A program made the translations under genes and the position numbers. Shown in pieces: positions 15,542 to 24,188 of a stretch of DNA of 64,000 nt; the stretch's first letter is position 1; each line of letters begins with the position of its first letter. This DNA is from Winogradskyella jejuensis (GTDB lineage Bacteria > Bacteroidota > Bacteroidia > Flavobacteriales > Flavobacteriaceae). The notes beneath the pieces are model-generated. The model saw only the letters and a program-made list of their open reading frames with translations, searched no databases and had not been told where the DNA came from. The stretch covers positions 806,001-870,000 of the forward strand of contig NZ_FQWS01000001.1 in NCBI RefSeq assembly GCF_900129745.1, in the 5' to 3' direction.

Positions 15542-18500
15542 TTAATGTTTTTGAATAAACAACTTGGTATTTACGTCGTCAAACACAATTTCTATACCAT
15601 TGTTTAGGTTATCTACAATTTTTAAATCGTCTGTTAAGGTTTCCGTTTTAATGTAAGCTTCATTTGTATTGACTGCATCATTAATATTAACGTCGTTTTG
15701 TATTTGTACGTCAATTCTGTCAGTAACTTCAAAACCAGAGTCTTTACGTAAATTTTGAATACGATTTACCAACTCTCTAGCAATCCCTTCTCTACGTAAT
15801 TCTTCATTAATAGTTACGTCTAATGCCACTGTTAATGCACCTTCATTAGCTACAAGCCATCCTTCGATATCTTGTGAGGTAATCTCAACATCATCGAGTC
15901 CCAATGTAATATTTTTTCCATTAATGTCAAGCTCAAAACGACCGTTTTGCTCCATTTTGTTAATATCTTCTGAAGTAAAACTATTTACTGCACTGGCAAT
16001 CAACTTCATATCTTTACCAAAACGAGGTCCTAAAGCTTTAAAATTGGGCTTAATCTGTTTTACTAATATATCCGAAGCGTCCTCAAGCAATTCAATTTCC
16101 TTGATATTTACTTCGTGCTTTATTAAATCTGAAACGGCTTCAATTTCTTCTTTTTGCTGTGCACTTGCCACAGGAATCATAATTTTCTGTAACGGTTGAC
16201 GTACCTTAATTTTCTCCTTTGCTCTTAAGGATAATACCAGAGAGGAAATGGTCTGGGCATTCTCCATTTTGCGTTCTAAAACCTTGTCTATTGCACTTTC
16301 ATCCGCTACAGGAAACTCTGCTAAATGCACACTTTCAAAATTTTCTTTCTTGGTGACTGCATTTAAATCTAAATATAATCGGTCCATAAAGAATGGTGCA
16401 ATTGGCGCTCCTAATTTAGCCAACGTTACCATACAGGTATAAAGCGTTTGGTATGCCGAAATTTTATCGGTTTGGTAATCGCCTTTCCAGAAACGTCTTC
16501 TACTTAAACGCACGTACCAGTTACTTAAGTATTCTTGGGTAAAGTTTGAAATGGCTCGTGCTGCCTTTGTTGGCTCGTATTCTGCATAAAATGCATCTAC
16601 TTTTTGAATTAATGTATTTAATTCCGAAAGTATCCAACGGTCTATTTCTGGTCGTTCGTTTAGCGGAATATCCGCTTCAGAATAATCGAAACCATCCAAA
16701 TTAGTATATAAGCTGAAGAATGAATACGTATTATAAAGTGTTCCGAAGAATTTACGCTTTACCTCTTCTATTCCATCGACATCAAACTTAAGATTATCCC
16801 AAGGATTTGCATTACTAATCATGTACCAACGTGTGGCATCTGCACCGTAAGTTGATAGTGTTTCGAATGGATCAGTGGCGTTACCCAGACGTTTAGACAT
16901 TTTCTGTCCGTTTTTGTCTAACACCAATCCGTTAGACACTACATTTTTATAAGCTACGGAATCAAAAACCATCGTCGCAATAGCATGAAGTGTATAAAAC
17001 CAACCACGTGTTTGGTCTACACCTTCGGCGATGAAGTCTGCTGGAAATGATTTATTCTCGTCAATCAATTCTTTATTTTCGAAAGGATAATGCCATTGTG
17101 CATAAGGCATAGAACCAGAGTCAAACCAAACATCTATCAAGTCGCTTTCGCGTTTCATCGGCTGCCCAGAATCTGAAACTAAAGTAATCTTATCAACAAT
17201 GTTTTTATGTAAATCTATCTTTTCGTAATTGGCTTCAGACATGTTACCAACTTCAAAATCGACAAAAATATCTTCGGTCATAAAACCTGCTTTGATAGAC
17301 TTGGCAATTTCAGCTTTTAAGTCTTCCACAGAGCCAATACAAACTTGCTCTTTTCCGTCTTCGGTACGCCAGATTGGTAACGGAATTCCCCAAAAACGCG
17401 AACGTGATAAATTCCAATCATTTGCATTTGCTAACCAGTTACCAAAACGACCTGTTCCTGTAGATTCTGGTTTCCAGTTAATGCCCATGTTTAGCTCGTG
17501 CATGCGACCTTTTACATCGGTCACTTTTATGAACCAAGAATCTAAAGGATAGTATAAAATTGGCTTATCTGTACGCCAGCAATTTGGATAACTGTGCTTG
17601 TATTTTTCAACCTTAAAGGCTTTATTTTCGGTTTTTAATTTGATGGCAAGCTCTACATCAATAGATTTTTCTGGTGCTTCGCCCTCGTCGTAATATTCGT
17701 TTTTAACGTATTTACCGCCAAACTCACCTAATTCTTTTCTGAATTTACCTTGTAAATCTACAAGCGGCACCAAATTATCGTTCTCATCTTTTACTAAAAA
17801 TGGTGGAATTTCTGGCGTGGCTTGCTTTGCCACTAAAGCATCATCCGCACCAAATGTTGGCGCCGTGTGAACAATTCCTGTTCCGTCTTCAGTTGTTACA
17901 AAATCTCCAGAGATAACTCTGAATGCGTTTTGTTTATTTTTGAATTCTAAGTTGAAGTCTAAAAGCTGCTCGTAAGTAATTCCGACTAAATCGGCACCTT
18001 TAAATTCCTTTACAACATAGTAAGGGATTTTTTTATCACCTGAATTATAAGCTAAAAGCTCAGACTTTTCTTCAACCAAATTGAATTTTCCAGCAAATTG
18101 TTTGTTTACCAAACTCTTTGCTAAAACAACGTTCATTGGTTTAAACGTATACTGATTATAAGTTTCAATTAAAACATAATCAATCTTAGGCCCAACCGTT
18201 AAAGCCGTATTACTTGGCAATGTCCATGGTGTTGTTGTCCATGCCAAAAAGTAGACGTCGCCTTCGTTTTGTAAAAAATCTGGAAGAGTATCTGCGTTGG
18301 CTTTAAATTGCGCCACAACCGTCGTATCAGTCACATCTTGATACGTTCCTGGTTGATTGAGCTCATGAGAACTTAAACCTGTTCCTGCTTTTGGAGAATA
18401 GGGTTGAATCGTATAACCTTTGTACAATAAATCTTTATCGTAAATCTGTTTCAGCAACCACCAAACAGATTCCATATATTTGGATTTGTAGGTCACATAT

Positions 18501-18946
18501 GGATCATCCATATTAACCCAATAGCCCATTTTTTGGGTCAAATCATTCCAAATATCTGTGTAACGCATCACTGCTTTTTTACACGCGGCATTGTATTCTT
18601 CTACCGTAATTTTTTTGCCAATATCTTCTTTGGTAATGCCAAGTTCTTTTTCAACTCCAAGTTCAATTGGTAAACCGTGCGTGTCCCAACCTGCTTTTCG
18701 TTTTACCTGAAAACCTTTCATGGTTTTATAACGCGGAAAAATATCCTTAATAGCACGTGCTAAAACATGGTGAACACCTGGCAATCCGTTGGCTGAAGGT
18801 GGACCTTCAAAAAAAACGTAAGGTGGTTTTCCTTCGCGAGTGGTTACAGATTTATTGAAGATATCGTTAGCTTCCCAATAGTTACTAATTTCATCGGCAA
18901 CATTTGGTAAGTTAAGTCCTTTATATTCAGGGAACTTTTGACTCAT
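15542..18946 (-). CDS. ileS: Isoleucine-tRNA ligase with swapped GVHH motif
   Basis: Charges tRNA-Ile with isoleucine. The 1134-aa protein belongs to the long, eukaryote-like IleRS2 type. The class I signature usually written HxGH reads G57-V58-H59-H60 here (within ANGLPGVHHVLA), a GxHH arrangement I checked from the DNA at 18767-18778. The second signature is intact (GQKMSKRLGN). The editing domain and a long C-terminal extension are present. I chose the ATG at 18946 (MSQKFPEYKGLNLP); the frame extends to a GTG at 19021 but the extra 25 residues look non-native. First gene of the ileS-dksA-like-DUF4097-like-lspA cluster. IleRS2 enzymes are generally mupirocin-resistant. Confidence 0.98.
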   Translation of the reverse strand: MSQKFPEYKGLNLPNVADEISNYWEANDIFNKSVTTREGKPPYVFFEGPPSANGLPGVHHVLARAIKDIFPRYKTMKGFQVKRKAGWDTHGLPIELGVEKELGITKEDIGKKITVEEYNAACKKAVMRYTDIWNDLTQKMGYWVNMDDPYVTYKSKYMESVWWLLKQIYDKDLLYKGYTIQPYSPKAGTGLSSHELNQPGTYQDVTDTTVVAQFKANADTLPDFLQNEGDVYFLAWTTTPWTLPSNTALTVGPKIDYVLIETYNQYTFKPMNVVLAKSLVNKQFAGKFNLVEEKSELLAYNSGDKKIPYYVVKEFKGADLVGITYEQLLDFNLEFKNKQNAFRVISGDFVTTEDGTGIVHTAPTFGADDALVAKQATPEIPPFLVKDENDNLVPLVDLQGKFRKELGEFGGKYVKNEYYDEGEAPEKSIDVELAIKLKTENKAFKVEKYKHSYPNCWRTDKPILYYPLDSWFIKVTDVKGRMHELNMGINWKPESTGTGRFGNWLANANDWNLSRSRFWGIPLPIWRTEDGKEQVCIGSVEDLKAEIAKSIKAGFMTEDIFVDFEVGNMSEANYEKIDLHKNIVDKITLVSDSGQPMKRESDLIDVWFDSGSMPYAQWHYPFENKELIDENKSFPADFIAEGVDQTRGWFYTLHAIATMVFDSVAYKNVVSNGLVLDKNGQKMSKRLGNATDPFETLSTYGADATRWYMISNANPWDNLKFDVDGIEEVKRKFFGTLYNTYSFFSLYTNLDGFDYSEADIPLNERPEIDRWILSELNTLIQKVDAFYAEYEPTKAARAISNFTQEYLSNWYVRLSRRRFWKGDYQTDKISAYQTLYTCMVTLAKLGAPIAPFFMDRLYLDLNAVTKKENFESVHLAEFPVADESAIDKVLERKMENAQTISSLVLSLRAKEKIKVRQPLQKIMIPVASAQQKEEIEAVSDLIKHEVNIKEIELLEDASDILVKQIKPNFKALGPRFGKDMKLIASAVNSFTSEDINKMEQNGRFELDINGKNITLGLDDVEITSQDIEGWLVANEGALTVALDVTINEELRREGIARELVNRIQNLRKDSGFEVTDRIDVQIQNDVNINDAVNTNEAYIKTETLTDDLKIVDNLNNGIEIVFDDVNTKLFIQKH

Positions 18947-19045
18947 TTTTCGCATTTCTAATAAGGATGCGAAAATACTAATTTTTGTGTAATTTCCTGA
19001 GCTGAAAGACTCAAAAAACACCTAATTACTCTGATGTAAACTATT

Positions 19046-19726
19046 TTAGCTTAAAGAAATACTAGAGTCTAAATCAACTAACTTATTTTTAAGCGCATAA
19101 ATTACTAAACCTGCAATATTATTAGATTCTGTTTTTAAGAGTAAATTGCTACGATGTGTCTCTACTGTTCTTGCACTTATACCTAACCTTTCTCCTATGT
19201 CTTTTGTTTTTAGCTGTCTACAAATCAACTCTAAAACTTGGAGTTCTCTATCTGTGAAATAATCTGCATCAAGCTCTGATTTAATTGATTTATTACTCTC
19301 TGCATCTTCTGCTATGTATTGCTGGACAGTATCATCGTAACAAAAACCTTTTTCGTGGACCTCTTTAATTGTAGAAACCATTAATGATGGCGAACTGTTT
19401 TTTGCCAAATACGCTGAAGCCCCAATTGAAATCATATTAAGTATAAATGGCTTACTAAAATAACTTGTTAATGCTATTATTTTAACCTCAGGAAACTCAT
19501 CTCTGATAATTTTAGTTGTTTCAACACCGTTAAGTTCTGGCATTTTTAAATCTGTGACTATGATACTCGGTTTAACCTTAGCTGTTCTTAATTTTTTTAT
19601 GAGTTTTTGTCCATTTTCTGCATCGAAAAGTACATCTATACTTTCTTCATTTTGAAGTATAGCCTTAACGCCTTGACGAAAAAGCAACTCGTCATCAGCA
19701 ATAGCTATTTTAATCTCATTTTCCAT
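19046..19726 (-). CDS. NarL/LuxR-type response regulator
   Basis: A 226-aa two-component response regulator. The N-terminal receiver domain has the acidic pair in IADDELL and the phospho-acceptor Asp59 (IIVTDLKMPELNG). The C-terminal LuxR helix-turn-helix starts about residue 155 (YFTDRELQVLELICRQLKTKDIGERLGISARTVETHRSNL). It overlaps the histidine kinase by 11 bases, so the kinase is its partner. Its targets are unknown; autoregulation of this operon is possible but nothing in the sequence shows it. Confidence 0.93.
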   Translation of the reverse strand: MENEIKIAIADDELLFRQGVKAILQNEESIDVLFDAENGQKLIKKLRTAKVKPSIIVTDLKMPELNGVETTKIIRDEFPEVKIIALTSYFSKPFILNMISIGASAYLAKNSSPSLMVSTIKEVHEKGFCYDDTVQQYIAEDAESNKSIKSELDADYFTDRELQVLELICRQLKTKDIGERLGISARTVETHRSNLLLKTESNNIAGLVIYALKNKLVDLDSSISLS

Positions 19727-20516
19727 ATTTACAGCGGATTAAAAAAGTACTTCCTTTGTTAATTTGACTATCAAATTCTAAACTACCATTTAAAATTCTT
19801 ACTCGACTACTAATATTTTGTAATCCAATCCCAGCTTTTTGCTTTACTTCATCTACATCAAAACCAACACCATTATCTTGATACCTTAGCGAATATCCAG
19901 AGTCTTTTTGCTGTATAAATATAACTAATTCGTCTGCCTTTCCGTGGCGAATAGAATTATTAATAAGCTCCTGCACTATTCTAAAAACGTGCAATTGATG
20001 ACTTTCTGACAATGAAAAATCTTCAATATCATGCTGAATGTCTATGTTTGTATTTTTACTGAATTCTTCGAATAGTTCCTCTAGTGCTGCTTTTAACCCA
20101 AATTTTTCTAGAATGGGCGGTAATAAATCGTGAGCAATTTTTCTAGAGCTTTCTAGTGTTGTAGATGTAATACCCAAAATTTGTTCTAGAGTTTCTTTTT
20201 GCTTTTTGGTTATTTCTTTATCGCCTAAAAGCACATTAGTTGTTAGGCTCACAATATTAAGCTTAGAACTAATCGCATCGTGCAAATCTTGGGCTATTCG
20301 TTTTCTTTCTTCTTCTTGTATTGCAATAGATGTTTGCAATATTTTCTGTTGATGTTCTATTTTTAGATTGGCTTTTTCGCGCTCTTTTTCAATTACTTTT
20401 TTTCTTGAAAAAAAGAAAAACAGAATAAGCCCTAAAGTAACTAGAGCCAAAAATATAGTTGCAACGAGAAGAACTAAAATTACACTGCCTTCTTCACCCG
20501 GAAATTTTTCCACCAT
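19716..20516 (-). CDS. HisKA_3-type sensor histidine kinase
   Basis: A 266-aa kinase with one N-terminal transmembrane helix (VILVLLVATIFLALVTLGLILFFFF), a coiled linker, the HisKA_3 phospho-acceptor His79 (RIAQDLHDAISSKLN) and a HATPase_c domain (ELINNSIRHGKADELVIF; NGVGFDV; GIGLQNISSRV). There is no periplasmic or PAS sensor domain, so the input must come from another protein or the membrane. I chose the ATG at 20516 (MVEKFPGEEG); the longer frame to 20570 lies deeper inside the 7TM gene. Even so it overlaps that gene by 37 bases. Confidence 0.92.
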   Translation of the reverse strand: MVEKFPGEEGSVILVLLVATIFLALVTLGLILFFFFSRKKVIEKEREKANLKIEHQQKILQTSIAIQEEERKRIAQDLHDAISSKLNIVSLTTNVLLGDKEITKKQKETLEQILGITSTTLESSRKIAHDLLPPILEKFGLKAALEELFEEFSKNTNIDIQHDIEDFSLSESHQLHVFRIVQELINNSIRHGKADELVIFIQQKDSGYSLRYQDNGVGFDVDEVKQKAGIGLQNISSRVRILNGSLEFDSQINKGSTFLIRCKYGK

Positions 20517-21127
20517 TCTACTACAAATAAAAGTAAACAAATATTCCAGAATATCGCATTTAAGCTCCAAAGGTAACCTGCAATGTATTTTGTTGACTCC
20601 TCAGAATTAAGGACATAAGCCAAAATAAATAGCAAGGTACTAATTGTTATATAGATTAGCAGCCCAATATTAACATACATATAAGGTAATTTTTGCTCTA
20701 TTGCATTATATGTATACATAACAGCAAAAACACTAATGGGAAAAGAACAAATAAATACCTCAAAAGGATGAAATGCTACAATATTATAATAACCTAATAG
20801 ACCGCCTAAGTAATATATGGTGAGCAAAGGAATTACTAATTTTAACGTTACACTAACTGTCTTTTTTTGCTTCCCAAATAATAACACCATGTAAAATAAG
20901 GACAATGTTAGAAAACGTAATGAAAAGTAAAAGTGAGATATAAACAAGTTATTTTTTCCTAAGCTATGATAATAGCTAGTAATTGAACTTATAATTAATA
21001 TAACAGATAAAAAAGTAAAGAATATAATATAGCGTTTGCTTCTACTATTTTTCTTGTAACTTATTAAATACAATATAAATACAATTACAGTTAAAGCATC
21101 TGAAATGTATGACAGCAAATAATCCAC
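20480..21127 (-). CDS. Seven-helix membrane protein, unknown function
   Basis: A 215-aa integral membrane protein with about seven predicted helices (roughly residues 5-22, 33-52, 65-85, 93-112, 118-138, 147-168 and 180-205) and short basic loops, ending in a basic cytoplasmic tail (EWWKNFRVKKAV). I do not recognise the family; it has no obvious catalytic residues. Its end overlaps the histidine kinase gene by 37 bases. The kinase lacks a sensor domain, so this protein is a candidate receptor or modulator for it (inference). Confidence 0.75.
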   Translation of the reverse strand: MDYLLSYISDALTVIVFILYLISYKKNSRSKRYIIFFTFLSVILIISSITSYYHSLGKNNLFISHFYFSLRFLTLSLFYMVLLFGKQKKTVSVTLKLVIPLLTIYYLGGLLGYYNIVAFHPFEVFICSFPISVFAVMYTYNAIEQKLPYMYVNIGLLIYITISTLLFILAYVLNSEESTKYIAGYLWSLNAIFWNICLLLFVVEWWKNFRVKKAV

Positions 21128-21136
21128 TAAATAAAA

Positions 21137-21550
21137 TTATTTATGATTTAAAGGGCTATTTTCATCGCAGTGCCTTGGACAAGGCAATGAAAAATCAAAA
21201 GCTCCACTACCGTTTAAATCTGATTTATTGAAAGGAGCATCAATTTCTCCCTCTACCATATCTCGTTCTACACCTGTACTATCTTTCATAGTTCCTACCA
21301 TTACTAGTGTCTGCCCATTTGCATCCGCTTGTTTAGGATTAACAGCTAAATAAGCGCGTATACTTGAGCTTTGTACATCATGCAATGTAATTACACCTTT
21401 GCTTTCTTGTAGTACTTTCATTTCTTTAAGAATATCAACAATAGTTTCACAACTGATTAAAAATGCTTTAGCGTCACCAGACTTCATGTTGTCTTGATAA
21501 TTTTTTGTCCAGTTTTTAGCGTCTTCAATAGAAATTAAATTTTTACTCAT
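21137..21550 (-). CDS. Small orphan protein of the kinase operon
   Basis: A 137-aa soluble protein with no signal peptide and no family I recognise. It starts MSKNLISIEDAKNWTKNYQDNMKSGD and has a helical N-terminal half, then a more beta-like half (SSSIRAYLAVNPKQAD; LVMVGTMKDSTGVERDM). The end is unusual, with a CPRHC motif in a polar tail. It is 9 bases upstream of the 7TM gene and is the first gene of the 7TM-kinase-regulator operon. It could be a cytoplasmic ligand-binding or adaptor protein; that is inference. Confidence 0.7.
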   Translation of the reverse strand: MSKNLISIEDAKNWTKNYQDNMKSGDAKAFLISCETIVDILKEMKVLQESKGVITLHDVQSSSIRAYLAVNPKQADANGQTLVMVGTMKDSTGVERDMVEGEIDAPFNKSDLNGSGAFDFSLPCPRHCDENSPLNHK

Positions 21551-21622
21551 AAGGATTTAGTTTTTAGGGATTAATTCTTAAAAATACAGAAATTTATTAC
21601 AAAAAGTCAACAACAATATTAA

Positions 21623-22993
21623 TTATGAAACTAAAAATCCAACTAAATCCTCAATCTTAGAAATTAGTTGAACTTTAATTTTAGTGTTCTTTAGACTTAT
21701 CTTGTTATATTTTGATACAAATATGGTAGAAAATCCTAATTTTTCAGCTTCAATGATTCGCTGTTCTACGCGCTGAACTGGCCTTATTTCTCCAGACAAA
21801 CCCACTTCTGCAGCAAAACAAAAGTCGCTTTGCAAGGCTTCGTCTTCATTAGAGGATAATATAGCGGCTACTACGGCTAAATCTATAGCAGGGTCATCGA
21901 CCGTTATGCCTCCTGTGATGTTTAAAAACACATCTTTTGCACCTAATCTAAAACCTGCTCGCTTCTCTAAAACAGCCAATAGCATATTGAGTCTCTTTGC
22001 GTTAAAACCCGTTGCAGAACGTTGTGGTGTACCATAAACTGCAGTACTTACCAATGCTTGAACTTCTATCATTAGTGGACGCATGCCTTCTAAAGTTGCT
22101 GCAATAGCATTCCCCGACAACTCACCATCTTTTTCGGAGATTAAAATCTCTGAAGGATTACTCACTTCTCGTAATCCAGACCCTTGCATCTCATAGATTC
22201 CTAACTCGTTTGTTGAACCAAAACGGTTTTTGTTGGTACGCAATATTCTAAAAACATGATTGCGGTCACCTTCAAACTGAAGTACCGTATCTACCATATG
22301 CTCTAAAATTTTTGGCCCTGCAATATTTCCGTCTTTGGTAATATGCCCAATAAGTAAAACAGGAGTTGCTGTTTCTTTAGCAAATTTGATAAGCTCTGTT
22401 GTGCATTCTTTTATTTGAGAGATACTTCCTGATGAAGACTCAATATAATCACTATGAAGGGTTTGAATAGAATCTACAATAACAATATCTGGCTCTAAAG
22501 CTTCAATTTGTTTAAAAATATTCTGCGTTTTTGTTTCGGTTAGGATATAGCAATTCTCGCTATTGGGTTGAATACGCTCAGCACGCATTTTTATTTGTTT
22601 TTGGCTTTCTTCTCCAGAAACATAAAGTGTTTTATACTTTAACTTTAAAGCTATTTGAAGTAACAACGTACTTTTCCCAATCCCAGGTTCTCCACCGAGT
22701 AATGTTAATGAGCCTGGCACCATTCCGCCACCAAGTACACGATTAAACTCCTCATCTTGCATATTCAGCCTTGCATCTTGGCTACCATCAATCTCTTTGA
22801 TTTTTAATGGTTTTGATACACGTTTTGAAGATGTTAATGATGGCGATTTCCAATCGCTTTTTTCTGGCTTTTGAATAACTTCTTCAACAATAGTATTCCA
22901 TTGTTTGCAAGCCGTACATTGGCCTTGCCATTTGCTATACTGACTGCCACAACTCTGGCAGAAAAAAGTTGTTTTTACTTTTGTTTTCGCCAT
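21623..22993 (-). CDS. radA: DNA repair protein RadA
   Basis: Branch-migration ATPase of homologous recombination, 456 aa. The N-terminal C4 zinc finger is visible (FCQSCGSQYSKWQGQCTAC). The RecA-like core has Walker A GGEPGIGKSTLL, the RadA-specific KNRFG motif (TNKNRFGSTNE), and a C-terminal Lon-protease-like domain (ITGGITVDDPAIDLAVVAAI). It is the last gene of the panC-panD-ybhN-like-esterase-radA run, 2 bases after the esterase-like gene. Confidence 0.98.
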   Translation of the reverse strand: MAKTKVKTTFFCQSCGSQYSKWQGQCTACKQWNTIVEEVIQKPEKSDWKSPSLTSSKRVSKPLKIKEIDGSQDARLNMQDEEFNRVLGGGMVPGSLTLLGGEPGIGKSTLLLQIALKLKYKTLYVSGEESQKQIKMRAERIQPNSENCYILTETKTQNIFKQIEALEPDIVIVDSIQTLHSDYIESSSGSISQIKECTTELIKFAKETATPVLLIGHITKDGNIAGPKILEHMVDTVLQFEGDRNHVFRILRTNKNRFGSTNELGIYEMQGSGLREVSNPSEILISEKDGELSGNAIAATLEGMRPLMIEVQALVSTAVYGTPQRSATGFNAKRLNMLLAVLEKRAGFRLGAKDVFLNITGGITVDDPAIDLAVVAAILSSNEDEALQSDFCFAAEVGLSGEIRPVQRVEQRIIEAEKLGFSTIFVSKYNKISLKNTKIKVQLISKIEDLVGFLVS

Positions 22994-22995
22994 AT

Positions 22996-24144
22996 TTAAT
23001 ACCCAAAATCACGCTTAATAGCTTCGGCCTTTTCTAGCATATCATCTTTGGTAATGCCGCCGATTTCTTCCAAAATATAACCAGATTGAAATACCTTCAT
23101 TGCTTTTTTAGATTCTCCAATGTTTTCTAAATACAAGCCTTTGTAATAGCTAGGTAATACCGTATCTGGATAATGAGCTTTAGCTAGCTTAGATAAATCT
23201 TCATAATATTCCCATTTTTGGTTCTTTTTAATGGCAGCAGCTATGGCTTTAAAATCATTAATTAAGATTTGCTTTTCTATTCCAAAAAGGTCTTTTATAA
23301 TTTGATACTTTTTTTCAAGATACTCTACTGGAGAACCTTCGAGCTTAAGTATGGATTCTTTATATTCTTTTTTACTGATAGGCTGAAAAACAAAAAATAT
23401 AGATTCTAAAGCCTTGGGTATGGCGTGCGCTGGCATGGCATAATGTGTTGGACCGTCGAACTCTTTGAAAGTATAAAGCAGGTTATTACTTTCTACACTT
23501 TTTAAGGTATTATCTAATATTTTAGCTGATTCCATGATGTGTTTTACATCCATATTAGACACTGCCAAGTAATAAAACACTTTCTGCTCAACTGTTTTTA
23601 ATCGCTCACTAAGATAGTTTTCCATATCCAAAGCCAAGTCTGGACTTATAGCTACATAAGCATTAAAGACAGGATTGCTTCTTATTAAATAGTAATTAAT
23701 GAAATTTGCCGTTTCTCCATGACCAACAGCAACTCTAAAGGTTTCTGTTTTGTAATTATCTTCGATAAAAGGAATGAGCTCTTTACCAACAAATTCGAAA
23801 AATTCTGCACCACTTTCTATAGGCAGAGAATTTTGTTCTGAGTAAGCGAGGTCATCTTCTCTAGATTCTACTTGGTTAATGCCAACTACAATAGATTCAG
23901 GAATATCTTCCCAATAGGCATAGTAATCTACATTTCCTGCTACAGCTTCAAATAAATAATCGCCATCAAAGACATAAATTACGGGATATGCTTTATCATC
24001 ATCGTCTGAATATCCTCTAGGAAGCAGTATCTTCAACTCTCTATCCTCTCCTAAAATTTGGGAGGATATAGATTTGTAAGTCGCTTGAGAAAAACACAAT
24101 AAACCTGTGAATAGCAGTAGAAATGTTACCTTGACCTTATTCAT
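22996..24144 (-). CDS. Esterase-fold protein with degenerate nucleophile
   Basis: A 382-aa exported protein (signal MNKVKVTFLLLFTGLLCFSQ) of the alpha/beta-hydrolase esterase family related to siderophore and S-formylglutathione esterases (YPVIYVFDGDYLF). The nucleophile elbow reads V-G-H-G-E-T (Gly143), where active members have G-H-S-x-G-G; I checked this in the DNA around 23716-23718. So it may not hydrolyse by the usual Ser mechanism. A possible His lies in PTHYAMP. The C-terminal part (from about residue 300) is helical and TPR-like (YKGLYLENIGESKKAMKVFQSGY). It sits between a flippase-like gene and radA. Function unknown. Confidence 0.8.
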   Translation of the reverse strand: MNKVKVTFLLLFTGLLCFSQATYKSISSQILGEDRELKILLPRGYSDDDDKAYPVIYVFDGDYLFEAVAGNVDYYAYWEDIPESIVVGINQVESREDDLAYSEQNSLPIESGAEFFEFVGKELIPFIEDNYKTETFRVAVGHGETANFINYYLIRSNPVFNAYVAISPDLALDMENYLSERLKTVEQKVFYYLAVSNMDVKHIMESAKILDNTLKSVESNNLLYTFKEFDGPTHYAMPAHAIPKALESIFFVFQPISKKEYKESILKLEGSPVEYLEKKYQIIKDLFGIEKQILINDFKAIAAAIKKNQKWEYYEDLSKLAKAHYPDTVLPSYYKGLYLENIGESKKAMKVFQSGYILEEIGGITKDDMLEKAEAIKRDFGY

Positions 24145-24188
24145 TTTTTAGTTGGTTATGGGTTACTAAGGCAAGGTAAAAAATATTT

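Noticed and set aside
18947-19045. T-box leader upstream of ileS
   Set aside because: The gap is about 100 bases, with no T-box motif or antiterminator; T-boxes are not expected in this phylum.
19046-21550. The kinase operon as an anti-phage defence system
   Set aside because: No effector domain (nuclease, protease, NADase, pore) is recognisable; a two-component signalling module is the simpler reading.
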